Assembly: GCF_900129765.1 (NCBI RefSeq)
Contig: NZ_FQWU01000002.1
Location: forward strand, 992,001-1,056,000
Length of the DNA: 64,000 nt
DNA from: Massilia sp. CF038
Lineage (GTDB): Bacteria > Pseudomonadota > Gammaproteobacteria > Burkholderiales > Burkholderiaceae_D
Direction: 5' to 3'
A program made the position numbers and the translations under genes. Every line of letters begins with the position of its first letter. The stretch's first letter is position 1. Under the pieces are notes generated by a model. That model ran no database searches, was not told where the DNA came from, and was given only the letters and a program-made list of their open reading frames with translations. This document shows, one piece after another, positions 22,184 to 30,596 of this stretch.

Positions 22184-23436
22184 ACCCGCGCGACCTGCTG
22201 CAGCGTGAAACCGGCCTGGATCTGAACCAGCTGACTGTCGACCGCGCGGTGGCGCAACGGATCGCCGCGCTCGGACTCGCCGATCCCGCGCGCTACCCAG
22301 CGCTGCTCAATGGCGACGAACTGCAGGCGCTGGCCGAACTGGTGGTCATTCCCGAATCGTGGATGTTCCGTGACCCTGAAGCGTTCTTCGCGGCCGCGCG
22401 ATTTGTCAGTCAACGCCTGGCCACCCATCCCTTGCGCACCGTGCGCATTTTGTCGATTCCATGCGCCGGCGGCGAGGAACCTTATTCGATGGCGATGGCG
22501 CTGCAAGATGCTGGTGTCGACCGTGGCGCCTTCAGGATCGACGCGGTCGACCTGTCGGAGGTGGCGCTGGCGCGCGCGCGTCAGGGCCGCTACACCCGCA
22601 ACGCTTTCCGTGGTGGGAACCTGGCCTTCCGCGAGCGCTACTTCACGCAAGTGGGCAGCGAATACCAGATCGACCCGGCCTTGCGCGAGCAGGTCAACTT
22701 CAGCCACGGCAATCTGCTGACCATTGATGCTGCCGCCAGCAGCGGGCGCTACGACATCGTCTTCTGCCGCAATCTGCTGATTTATTTTGACGAAGCGACC
22801 ACCAATGGCGCCATTGCCAGGCTGCGCCTGATGCTGGCCGACGACGGCCTGCTGTTTGCCGGATACGCAGAGGTGCCGGCCTTTTGCAGTCAGGGTTTTA
22901 CTCCCATGCGCTCACCGGGTGCATTTGCGCTGCAAAAAGAGCGCCGCAGTGCGAGCCGCGTAGCCCAGCCGCAGCCGGCGGCAGCAGTGGTGCCCGCGGC
23001 ATTGCGCCCTGCCCCGCGCGTGCCCGCGCCGGCGCCCTCGGCTCCCACCGGCGCTGCACACGCGGCCGCGTCAGCGCCTGCCGCGCGCAATCCTGCCGCC
23101 TCGGTGGCCGAACAGCTGGAACAGGCCAGCAGCCTGGCCGATAGTGGCGAGCTGGCCGCGGCAGCGGCGCTGTGTCACCAATTGCTGCAAACCGAACCCG
23201 GGGCCGCCGAAGCCTACTTCATTCTGGGGATGATCAGCGAATGCCAGAACAAGCCCGGCGTGGCCGATGGCTACTGGCGCCGCTGCATCTACCTCCAGCC
23301 TGACCACTACCAGGCCCTGTGCCACCTGGCCCTGCTGGCAGAACAGCAGGGCGACGCCACGCAGGCAGCCGCCCTGCGTCAGCGCGCCGCACGCGTGTAC
23401 GGCCGCCACGGCGGCGTGGCCAGGAGCCTGCCATGA
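22180..23436 (+). CDS. wspC: CheR-type methyltransferase with TPR tail, WspC
   Basis: Chemoreceptor glutamate methyltransferase, 418 aa. The N-terminal two thirds form the SAM-dependent CheR domain (RILSIPCAGGEEPYSMAMAL binds SAM; ENLLIYFDEATTN-like CRNLLIYFDEATTN follows). An Ala/Pro-rich linker near residues 255-310 leads to TPR-like helices (AAAALCHQLLQTEPGAAEAYFILGMI). The CheR-TPR layout and about 420-residue length match WspC, which raises WspA activity by methylation. It overlaps wspB and wspD by ATGA on both sides. Confidence 0.93.
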   Translation: MNPRDLLQRETGLDLNQLTVDRAVAQRIAALGLADPARYPALLNGDELQALAELVVIPESWMFRDPEAFFAAARFVSQRLATHPLRTVRILSIPCAGGEEPYSMAMALQDAGVDRGAFRIDAVDLSEVALARARQGRYTRNAFRGGNLAFRERYFTQVGSEYQIDPALREQVNFSHGNLLTIDAAASSGRYDIVFCRNLLIYFDEATTNGAIARLRLMLADDGLLFAGYAEVPAFCSQGFTPMRSPGAFALQKERRSASRVAQPQPAAAVVPAALRPAPRVPAPAPSAPTGAAHAAASAPAARNPAASVAEQLEQASSLADSGELAAAAALCHQLLQTEPGAAEAYFILGMISECQNKPGVADGYWRRCIYLQPDHYQALCHLALLAEQQGDATQAAALRQRAARVYGRHGGVARSLP

Positions 23437-24107
23437 GCGACGACGTCAGCATGCCCTTGTCCGACTGCTGGAACCGGATCGGTGTGGCCGGTGACAAGAG
23501 CTGCCCCAAGCTCGAACAGCACATCCACTGCCGTAATTGCGAAGTGTATGCCGAGGCCGCGCGCCGCAATCTGCAGCGTCCCGTCAACGAGGGCTATCGC
23601 GACGAATGGGCGGCCCGTCTGCGCGAGGTGCAGCACGATAAGGCCACTAACGACAGTGCTGCCCTGGTCTTCCGGATCGGGCGCGAGTGGCTTGCATTTC
23701 CTGCGGCAGTGGTCGATGCGGTTGCCCCGCTGGCCGCGCCGCACCGGGTGCCGCACCGCGCCAGTACTGCCTTGCTGGGCGTCGTCAATGTCAGCGGCAA
23801 GCTGGTGCCGGCCATTTCCCTGGCCGCCATGCTGGGCATTGACGAAAGCGGCGCCATGCAGGCCAGCGGACGGCACACGTTTGCCCGCCTGGTGGTCGTG
23901 CGCTGGGAGGGCCAGGTGTATGCGTTGCCGGCAGCGGACCTGCACGGCATCGTGCGCTATCCCGCGCGCAGCATCAAGGCGCCGGCCGCCACCATCAACA
24001 AGGGCATTGAGCGCTTCCTGACCGGGGTCTTGAGCCACGATGCCATGCACATTGGTGTGCTCGATGCGGCCTTGATGGGACACCAGATGGCGAGGCTGCT
24101 GCGATGA
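23433..24107 (+). CDS. wspD: CheW-like adaptor WspD
   Basis: Second CheW-domain adaptor, 224 aa. It has the extended N-terminus typical of WspD: CWNRIGVAGDKSCPKLEQ then HCRNCEVY, giving four closely placed cysteines before the CheW domain (about residues 75-215). Such a Cys-rich front could bind metal or form disulfides, but that is inference. The start is fixed by the ATGA overlap with wspC and an AGGAG upstream; a longer frame covering the wspC 3' end is rejected. It overlaps wspE by ATGA. Confidence 0.92.
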   Translation: MSDDVSMPLSDCWNRIGVAGDKSCPKLEQHIHCRNCEVYAEAARRNLQRPVNEGYRDEWAARLREVQHDKATNDSAALVFRIGREWLAFPAAVVDAVAPLAAPHRVPHRASTALLGVVNVSGKLVPAISLAAMLGIDESGAMQASGRHTFARLVVVRWEGQVYALPAADLHGIVRYPARSIKAPAATINKGIERFLTGVLSHDAMHIGVLDAALMGHQMARLLR

Positions 24108-26419
24108 GCCACGAGCAGAACGACCTGTCGCAGTTTTCCATGATGGACCTGTTCCGCATGGAAGCGGACGGCCAGACCCAGATCCTGACCGATGGCCTGC
24201 TGGCGCTCGAACGGGGCGGTGCCGCAGCGCGCATCGAACCGATGATGCGCGCTGCGCACTCGATCAAGGGTGCGGCCGCCATCGTCGGCCTCGATCCGGT
24301 GGTGCAGCTGGCGCACGCGATGGAAGATGCGTTCATCGCGGCCCAGGATGGCAAGCTCGAACTGTCGGCAGCGCGTGTCGACATGCTGCTGGGCGGCGTC
24401 GACCTGATCGCCCAGGTGGCGCTGCAGCCCGAGAGCGAGGTGAATGCCTGGCTCGCCGACAACGCCGAGCGGATCGCCGTTCTGGTGCAGGCCACGGCCG
24501 CGATTGGCGAACTCGATGATGGCGCGCGCGTGCCGGCACCTGCCGCCGCGCTGGACGAAGACGACGAAGTGGCCGCAGCGATGGCGGCCATGGCAGCACT
24601 GGAAGCCAGTGGCCAGATTGGCGCGGCCGCCGGGGTGTCGGACAGCGAGCCCGCGCCCGTGCGCGCGCCTTTGGCCGCCGCCGCCCGCGCCGGTACCGCT
24701 GCCCAGAACTTCGACCGCCTGCTGGCCCTGTCCAGCGAAGCGCGCATCAACGCGCACCAGCTGCGTCCCTTTATCGAACAGCTGCAACGCTTCAAACGCA
24801 ACCAGAGTGCGCTGTTTCAAGTGCTGGAACAACTGCAGGACGCCATCGTGAAGAACGGCGACCCGGCCCTGATTGACAAGGCCATCCAGGTCACCCAGAA
24901 AGCCCACCCGCTCAAGCAGTTCGTGCTTGGCCACATGGCAGACATTGAAAGCTACGAGCGGCGCCTGCTGGTCGGCTCCTCTGCCATGCTCGATGAAGTG
25001 CTGACCCTGCGCATGCGGCCGTTCCGCGACGGCGTGCAGCCCTTCCCGCGCATGGTGCGCGACCTGGCGCGCAGCCTGGGCAAAGAGGCGCAGCTGATCA
25101 TCAGCGGCGAAGAAACCCTGGTCGACCGCGATATCCTGGCCAGAATTGAAAGCCCGCTCAACCACATGCTGCGCAATGCCGTCGACCACGGCATCGAAGC
25201 GCCGGCCGAGCGGCTGGCCGCTGGCAAGAGCGCGCTTGGCACCATCACGCTGGAAGCGCGCCACCGCGCGGGCATGCTCAGCATCGAAATTCGCGACGAC
25301 GGCCGCGGTGTCGACCCCGAGGCGATCCGCCGCAACGTCGTCAAGCGCAGGATGGCCAGCAGCGACATGGCGCAGGCGCTGTCGACGCCCGAACTGATGG
25401 AATTCCTGTTCCTGCCGGCCTTCAGCCTGAAAGAGACCACCAGCGAAATCTCGGGCCGCGGGGTCGGGCTCGACATCGTGCACCAGACCATACGCGAGCA
25501 GAATGGCACCGTGCGTCTGGAGTCCGAACCCGGCCAGGGCATGCGCACCTCGATTACCCTGCCGCTGACCCAGTCGGTGGTGCGCGCTCTGGTGGTGGAC
25601 ATTCAGAACGAAGCCTACGCAATCCCGATCGTGAAAGTCGAACGCGTCCTCAAAGTCGCGCAGGCGGACATTCACACCTTGGAAAACAAGCAGTTCTTCG
25701 ACTACGGCGGCGAACATATTGGGCTGGTATCGGCATCCCAGGTGCTGGAACTGGGCCAGCTTGCGGCCAATGCCGACGACCTGGCCGTGGTCGTGATTGG
25801 CGCCGGGCTGCGCCGCTACGCGCTGGTCGTGGACGCCATCCGCGGCGAGCAAAGCCTGGCCGTGCAGGGACTGGACCAGATGTTCGGCAAGCTGCGCGAC
25901 ATCAGCGCCGCCGCCCTGCTGGATGACGGCAGTCCCGTCCTCATTCTCGACGTGCCCGACCTGCTGCTCTCGATCGACAAGCTGCTGGGCGAAGGCAGCC
26001 TGCACCAGCTGGCGGGCGAACGTGCCGCCAGTGCGCGCAAGGTCAAGCGCATTCTGGTCGTGGACGACTCGCTCACCGTGCGCGAAATGGAACGCAAACT
26101 GCTGCACGGACGCGGTTACCAGGTCGACGTGGCGGTGGACGGCATCGACGGCTGGAACGTGGTGCGCAGCGGCCAGTACGACCTGGTGATCACCGACGTC
26201 GACATGCCGCGCATGGACGGCATCGAGCTTGTTGCCTTGATCAAGAAGGACCTGCATCTGCACCAGACACCGGTGATGATCGTCTCCTACAAGGACCGCC
26301 CCGAAGACCGTGCGCGTGGCATGAGCGCCGGCGCTGACTACTATCTGACCAAGGGCAGCTTCCACGACGAGACGCTGCTCGATGCCGTGCAGGACCTGAT
26401 TGGGGAGGCTGGCGCATGA
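24104..26419 (+). CDS. wspE: Hybrid CheA-type histidine kinase WspE
   Basis: Chemosensory kinase fused to a receiver, 771 aa. Seen: an HPt domain with phosphorylatable His52 in AAHSIKGAAAIVG, a variable linker, the CheA dimerisation and ATPase region with NHMLRNAVDHGIE and GRGVGLDIV, a CheW-like P5 domain, and a C-terminal receiver with Asp698 in VITDVDMPRMDG. In Pseudomonas, WspE phosphorylates the diguanylate cyclase WspR and the methylesterase WspF. It overlaps wspD and wspF by ATGA. Confidence 0.95.
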   Translation: MSHEQNDLSQFSMMDLFRMEADGQTQILTDGLLALERGGAAARIEPMMRAAHSIKGAAAIVGLDPVVQLAHAMEDAFIAAQDGKLELSAARVDMLLGGVDLIAQVALQPESEVNAWLADNAERIAVLVQATAAIGELDDGARVPAPAAALDEDDEVAAAMAAMAALEASGQIGAAAGVSDSEPAPVRAPLAAAARAGTAAQNFDRLLALSSEARINAHQLRPFIEQLQRFKRNQSALFQVLEQLQDAIVKNGDPALIDKAIQVTQKAHPLKQFVLGHMADIESYERRLLVGSSAMLDEVLTLRMRPFRDGVQPFPRMVRDLARSLGKEAQLIISGEETLVDRDILARIESPLNHMLRNAVDHGIEAPAERLAAGKSALGTITLEARHRAGMLSIEIRDDGRGVDPEAIRRNVVKRRMASSDMAQALSTPELMEFLFLPAFSLKETTSEISGRGVGLDIVHQTIREQNGTVRLESEPGQGMRTSITLPLTQSVVRALVVDIQNEAYAIPIVKVERVLKVAQADIHTLENKQFFDYGGEHIGLVSASQVLELGQLAANADDLAVVVIGAGLRRYALVVDAIRGEQSLAVQGLDQMFGKLRDISAAALLDDGSPVLILDVPDLLLSIDKLLGEGSLHQLAGERAASARKVKRILVVDDSLTVREMERKLLHGRGYQVDVAVDGIDGWNVVRSGQYDLVITDVDMPRMDGIELVALIKKDLHLHQTPVMIVSYKDRPEDRARGMSAGADYYLTKGSFHDETLLDAVQDLIGEAGA

Positions 26420-27429
26420 AGATCGGGATCGCCAACGACGTGTCCATGGCGGCCGAAGCGCTGCGGCGCGTGATTGCCGGCACCAGCGAGCACCAGGTGA
26501 TCTGGATTGCGCGCACCGGTATCGAAGCGGTGCGTATGTGCGCCGACCAGCGGCCCGACCTGATCCTGATGGACCTGAACATGCCCGAACTTGACGGCGT
26601 GGAAGCGACGCGTCAGATCATGGAACGCTCACCATGCGCCATCCTGATTGTGACAGGCGCCCCGCAGGACAACGTCAGCCAGGTATTTCGCGCCCTTGGC
26701 GCAGGGGCACTGGACGTCACCGCCACCCCGATACTGGCAGGTGCGATCGCAGGCGACAGCGCCCTGCTGGCCAAGATCAAGACCATTGGCAAACTGGTCA
26801 AGGCAAGCCGCAACGAGACACGCCCGGCGCGCGCAGAAGTCGAAGGCGGACCGGGCGTGCGCCATCTGCTTGCGATTGGCGCCTCGACAGGGGGACCGGT
26901 GGCGGTGGCGCATATCCTGTCAAACTGGATACCGCCGGCCGGCACGGCCATCGTCGTGGTCCAGCACATTGACGAAAATTTCGGTGGCCACTTTGCCAAA
27001 TGGCTGGGCGAACATACGGGCGTGCCAGTCAAAGTGATTGAAGATGGCGACACGCTGTCGGCCAACTGCGTACAAATTGCACGCACCAACGATCACCTCA
27101 CGCTCAACGCACGTCACCGCCTGCACTATGCGGCTGAACCGCGCGACTATCCTTACCGTCCCTCGGTCGATGTGTTCTTCGACTGCGTGGCGCGCCACTG
27201 GGACGGTGATGCGACCGGTATTTTGTTGACAGGCATGGGGCGCGACGGCGCCCAGGGCCTGCTGGCCATGCGCCAGGCTGGCAAGACCACCATTGCGCAA
27301 GACCAGGCCAGCAGCGCCGTGTACGGCATGCCGCGCGCCGCGGCCGACATCGGCGCCGCGCAGCAGATTCTGTCGCTCGAACAGATCGCGCGCACCCTGC
27401 GTCAACGGACCGGCATGAAGCTGGCATAA
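26416..27429 (+). CDS. wspF: CheB-type methylesterase WspF
   Basis: Receiver-regulated chemoreceptor methylesterase, 337 aa. The N-terminal receiver has the phospho-acceptor Asp53 in LILMDLNMPELDG. The C-terminal CheB domain carries the catalytic triad blocks IGASTGGP (Ser157), VVQHIDENF (His) and TGMGRDGAQG (Asp). WspF lowers pathway output by demethylating WspA, and its loss gives wrinkly-spreader biofilms in Pseudomonas. It overlaps wspE by ATGA and is 35 bases from wspR. Confidence 0.95.
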   Translation: MKIGIANDVSMAAEALRRVIAGTSEHQVIWIARTGIEAVRMCADQRPDLILMDLNMPELDGVEATRQIMERSPCAILIVTGAPQDNVSQVFRALGAGALDVTATPILAGAIAGDSALLAKIKTIGKLVKASRNETRPARAEVEGGPGVRHLLAIGASTGGPVAVAHILSNWIPPAGTAIVVVQHIDENFGGHFAKWLGEHTGVPVKVIEDGDTLSANCVQIARTNDHLTLNARHRLHYAAEPRDYPYRPSVDVFFDCVARHWDGDATGILLTGMGRDGAQGLLAMRQAGKTTIAQDQASSAVYGMPRAAADIGAAQQILSLEQIARTLRQRTGMKLA

Positions 27430-27464
27430 TATCCAGCTGATCAATGCCAATAAAATAACAAACG

Positions 27465-28505
27465 ATGTCGTCCCCCGAACAGAGCAGCACCGCGACTGAG
27501 TCCATCAGCGCGCCCGGCATCACCGAAGACACCGTGCGCGTGCTGCTGGTGGACGACCAGCGCATCATTGCCGAAGCGGTGCGCCGCATGCTCGGTCCCG
27601 ACATCGAATTTCACTTCGTGACCGACCCTGCCGAGGCGGAAGCGGCCGCCGTGCGCCTGCAGCCGCATGTGATCTTGCAAGACCTGGTCATGCCCGGCAT
27701 CGACGGCTTTGCGCTGATTGAAGCCTATCGCGCCAACGCTGCCCTGCGCGCCGTGCCGGTGATCGTGCTGTCGGCAAAAGAGGATCCCAAGCTCAAGGCA
27801 CAAGGCTTCGCGCTCGGCGCCAACGACTACATGATCAAGCTGCCCGACCAGCTTGAAATGCAGGCGCGCGTGCGCTACCACGCAGCCGGCTACATCAGCG
27901 CCTTGCAGCGTGACGCGGCCTTTCGCGCGCTGCGCGCCAGCGAGCAAAAGCTGGCGGCCGCCAATATCGAACTTGAACGCCTGGCCGCGCTGGACGCGCT
28001 GACCGGCATCGCCAACCGGCGCCGCTTTGACGCCGCGCTGGCAGCCGAATGGCAGCGCGGACAGCGCGAGCGCAGCACCCTGTCGCTGCTGATCTGCGAC
28101 GTCGACTGCTTCAAAGCCTACAACGACGAACTGGGCCACCCGGCAGGCGACCTGTGCCTGAAAAAAGTCGCGGCCGTCCTGACCGAAAACCTCAAGCGTC
28201 CGGCCGACCTGGCCGCGCGCTACGGCGGCGAAGAGTTCGCCCTGCTTCTGCCCGACACACCCGCGGCCGGTGCACTGGCCGTGGCCGAGAGCTGCCGCAG
28301 CCACCTCGAAGCGCTGGCGCTGGCGCATGGCGGAGCTGCTGCCGGCGTGGTCACCATGTCGATAGGCGTAGCGACCCTGATCCCGGGCCCGGACGGCAGC
28401 CCGGCGCAGCTGGTGGCAGGCGCCGACAGTGCCATGTACGAAGCAAAAAACGGCGGACGCAATCGCGTCTGCACCCACTCCCCCATCGCGCAAGGACCAG
28501 CATGA
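27465..28505 (+). CDS. wspR: Diguanylate cyclase response regulator WspR
   Basis: Receiver-GGDEF output of the Wsp pathway, 346 aa; makes cyclic-di-GMP when phosphorylated. Seen: a receiver with VLLVDDQRIIAE and phospho-acceptor Asp73 in ILQDLVMPGIDG, a helical stalk, and a GGDEF domain with an intact catalytic GGEEF at residues 254-258. The product-inhibition I-site RPAD sits five residues before it (Arg245 to Asp248), so it should be feedback-controlled. It is the last wsp gene, and its stop overlaps the ppnP start in an ATGA. Confidence 0.95.
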   Translation: MSSPEQSSTATESISAPGITEDTVRVLLVDDQRIIAEAVRRMLGPDIEFHFVTDPAEAEAAAVRLQPHVILQDLVMPGIDGFALIEAYRANAALRAVPVIVLSAKEDPKLKAQGFALGANDYMIKLPDQLEMQARVRYHAAGYISALQRDAAFRALRASEQKLAAANIELERLAALDALTGIANRRRFDAALAAEWQRGQRERSTLSLLICDVDCFKAYNDELGHPAGDLCLKKVAAVLTENLKRPADLAARYGGEEFALLLPDTPAAGALAVAESCRSHLEALALAHGGAAAGVVTMSIGVATLIPGPDGSPAQLVAGADSAMYEAKNGGRNRVCTHSPIAQGPA

Positions 28506-28813
28506 GCACATTCGAGAACGTCATCCTGACCAAAAAATCCAACGTCTACTTCGACGGCAAATGCGTCTCGCACACCGTGATGCTGGCCGATGGCACGCGC
28601 AAAAGCGTGGGCGTGATCTTCCCCTCTTCGCTGACCTTCAACACGGGCGCACCGGAACGGATGGAACTGATCTCAGGCAAATGCCGGGTCCGTCTGGCAG
28701 GCAGCGAGGACTGGCAGCTGTATGAAGGCGGTCAATCGTTCGACGTCGGCGCCAACAGCAGCTTTGACATCGACACGCTCGAACTGCTCGACTACGTCTG
28801 CCACTTCGGCTGA
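28502..28813 (+). CDS. ppnP: Pyrimidine/purine nucleoside phosphorylase
   Basis: Small cupin-like phosphorylase of the PpnP (YaiE) family, 103 aa, which splits several nucleosides with phosphate to base and ribose-1-phosphate. Seen: NVYFDGKCVSHTVMLADGTRKSVGVIFP and the end GGQSFDVGANSSFDI, typical of the family. The ATG is at 28502 and shares ATGA with the wspR stop, so it may be coexpressed with the Wsp operon. A much longer frame that starts inside wspR is rejected. It converges on murB. Confidence 0.93.
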   Translation: MSTFENVILTKKSNVYFDGKCVSHTVMLADGTRKSVGVIFPSSLTFNTGAPERMELISGKCRVRLAGSEDWQLYEGGQSFDVGANSSFDIDTLELLDYVCHFG

Positions 28814-28838
28814 CCCCACTCGAATTAGCCGTTGGCGT

Positions 28839-29867
28839 TTAAATGAAGACGGGTTCGGTGTCGAGGGTGACGCCGTAGCGGGCCAGTACGTCAGCCTGGA
28901 TTGCGCGCGCCAGCGCCAGCACGTCGGCCCCGCTGGCGCCGCCATTGTTGACCAGCACCAGTGCCTGTTTTGGGTACACCCCGGCCGCGCCCAGGCTTTT
29001 GCCCTTCCAGCCGCACTGGTCAATCAGCCAGCCCGCCGCCAGTTTTTCGCTGCCGTCCGCCTGTGCGTGATGCACCAAGCCGGGAAACGCCGCCAGCAGG
29101 CGCGCGCATTGCTCGGCACTGACCACGGGATTTTTGAAGAAGCTGCCGGCATTGCCAATGACGGCCGGGTCGGGCAACTTGCGCTGGCGGATGGCCACCA
29201 CCAGGTCGCTGATTTGCTGGGCATTCGGACTGCTTAAGCCGGCGTCGGCCACGGCCTGGGCCAGTTCGCCGTAGCGCAGGTTCGGCTGCCACGCGGTTGG
29301 CAAGGCGAAGGTGACGTCGACAATGGCCAGGTGTGCGCCCTCAGGATGCTTGAACACACTGTCGCGATAGGCAAAGCGGCAGGCGGCCGCGTCCATGGTG
29401 CGCATGTCGCCCGTGCGCAGGTCGCACGCGCTCAGGCTGTGAAACACATCCTTGACTTCGGTGCCGTAGGCGCCAATGTTCTGGATGGGCGACGCGCCCA
29501 CGGTGCCAGGGATGAGGGCCATGTTTTCCAGCCCGCCCAACCCTTGCGCCAGCGTCCATTGCACGAAGTGGTGCCAGTTTTCGCCGCCGCCACAGCGCAC
29601 CAGGGTGTGCTCACCTTGCTGGCCGAGCACGCTGCGCCCTTCGATTCCCATGTGCAGCACCAGCGCGTCAACGTCACCCGTCAGCACAATATTGCTGCCG
29701 CCTCCCAGCAGCAGACGCGGTAGTGCCGCCAGGCCAGGATCGGCCAGGACAGCACGCAATTGATCGACACTGCTCACCTTCAGGTACGCCCTGGCGCAGG
29801 CGGCAATGCCAAAGGTGTTGAGGGCCTGGAGCGGGAAATTGGGGACGATGGGAAGTTGTGTTTGCAT
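28839..29867 (-). CDS. murB: UDP-N-acetylmuramate dehydrogenase
   Basis: FAD enzyme that reduces UDP-GlcNAc-enolpyruvate to UDP-MurNAc in peptidoglycan synthesis; 342 aa, the E. coli-like type I form. Seen: LLLGGGSNIVLTGDVDALVL for FAD, MALIPGTVGASPIQNIGAYG, the catalytic-Ser block GNAGSFFKNPVVS, and the C-terminal LIDQCGWKGKSLG. It is divergent from yajQ and converges on ppnP. Confidence 0.96.
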   Translation of the reverse strand: MQTQLPIVPNFPLQALNTFGIAACARAYLKVSSVDQLRAVLADPGLAALPRLLLGGGSNIVLTGDVDALVLHMGIEGRSVLGQQGEHTLVRCGGGENWHHFVQWTLAQGLGGLENMALIPGTVGASPIQNIGAYGTEVKDVFHSLSACDLRTGDMRTMDAAACRFAYRDSVFKHPEGAHLAIVDVTFALPTAWQPNLRYGELAQAVADAGLSSPNAQQISDLVVAIRQRKLPDPAVIGNAGSFFKNPVVSAEQCARLLAAFPGLVHHAQADGSEKLAAGWLIDQCGWKGKSLGAAGVYPKQALVLVNNGGASGADVLALARAIQADVLARYGVTLDTEPVFI

Positions 29868-29995
29868 AAGTTAGCTTGGTTTTCGTCGATTATAGGGGCA
29901 TTCCCGCAAAAAACGCCCGGGAACAGGGGAGAACGGGCCGTTGTCCGTTAAAATATCGGCATTCACCAATTTCGCCCGTTAAAAGGAAAGCCACT

Positions 29996-30481
29996 ATGCC
30001 GTCGTTTGATGTCGTCTCCGAAGCAGACATGATCGAAGTGAAAAACGCTGTCGAACAATCGAACAAGGAAATCACGACCCGCTTCGATTTCAAGGGCAGT
30101 TCGGCCAAGGTTGAACAAAAGGATACCGAGCTGACCGCGTTCGCCGATTCCGATTTCCAGCTCTCGCAAGTGCGCGACGTGCTCACCAACAAGCTGTCCA
30201 AGCGTAAGGTGGACGTGCGCTTCCTGGACGTGGGCAAGATCGAAAAGATCGGCGGCGACAAGGTCAAGCAAGTGATCAAGGTGAAAAACGGCATTGAAAC
30301 CGAGGACGCGAAAAAGATCGTCAAGGTCATCAAGGAAAGCAAGATGAAGGTGCAGGCCAGCATTCAGGGCGAGTCGGTGCGGGTGACCGGCGCCAAGCGC
30401 GACGACTTGCAGGCGGCCATGGCCATGCTGCGCAAGGATGTGCCGGACATGCCGCTCGAGTTCAATAACTTCCGCGATTAA
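29996..30481 (+). CDS. yajQ: YajQ family cyclic-di-GMP-binding protein
   Basis: A 161-residue UPF0234/YajQ protein with the usual [21 protein letters not shown] opening, two ferredoxin-like repeats, and [15 protein letters not shown] near the end. In Xanthomonas and Pseudomonas relatives bind cyclic-di-GMP and act with a LysR-type regulator. Whether this copy binds it is inferred. The start at 29996 has AAGGAAAG upstream; a longer frame reaching back to 29876 lacks support. Its position a short distance from the Wsp operon is suggestive only. Confidence 0.93.
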   Translation: MPSFDVVSEADMIEVKNAVEQSNKEITTRFDFKGSSAKVEQKDTELTAFADSDFQLSQVRDVLTNKLSKRKVDVRFLDVGKIEKIGGDKVKQVIKVKNGIETEDAKKIVKVIKESKMKVQASIQGESVRVTGAKRDDLQAAMAMLRKDVPDMPLEFNNFRD

Positions 30482-30596
30482 GCCTGCATCCAAATTACGC
30501 CAGAGAACGTATACCTCCCCGGGGACCCGCCAGGCCTTGGGGTAAAATGAAGCTTGCGCACTGCGCATCGGCAAACTTGGTAGTCTAAGGATAGCA

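Noticed and set aside
23957-26365. 802-residue minus-strand frame opposite wspE
   Set aside because: No recognisable domain; wspE on the plus strand is confirmed by HPt, ATPase and receiver motifs.
28049-28501. Long N-terminal extension of ppnP inside wspR
   Set aside because: It is out of frame with wspR and Arg/Pro-rich; PpnP is normally about 100 residues and begins at 28502.
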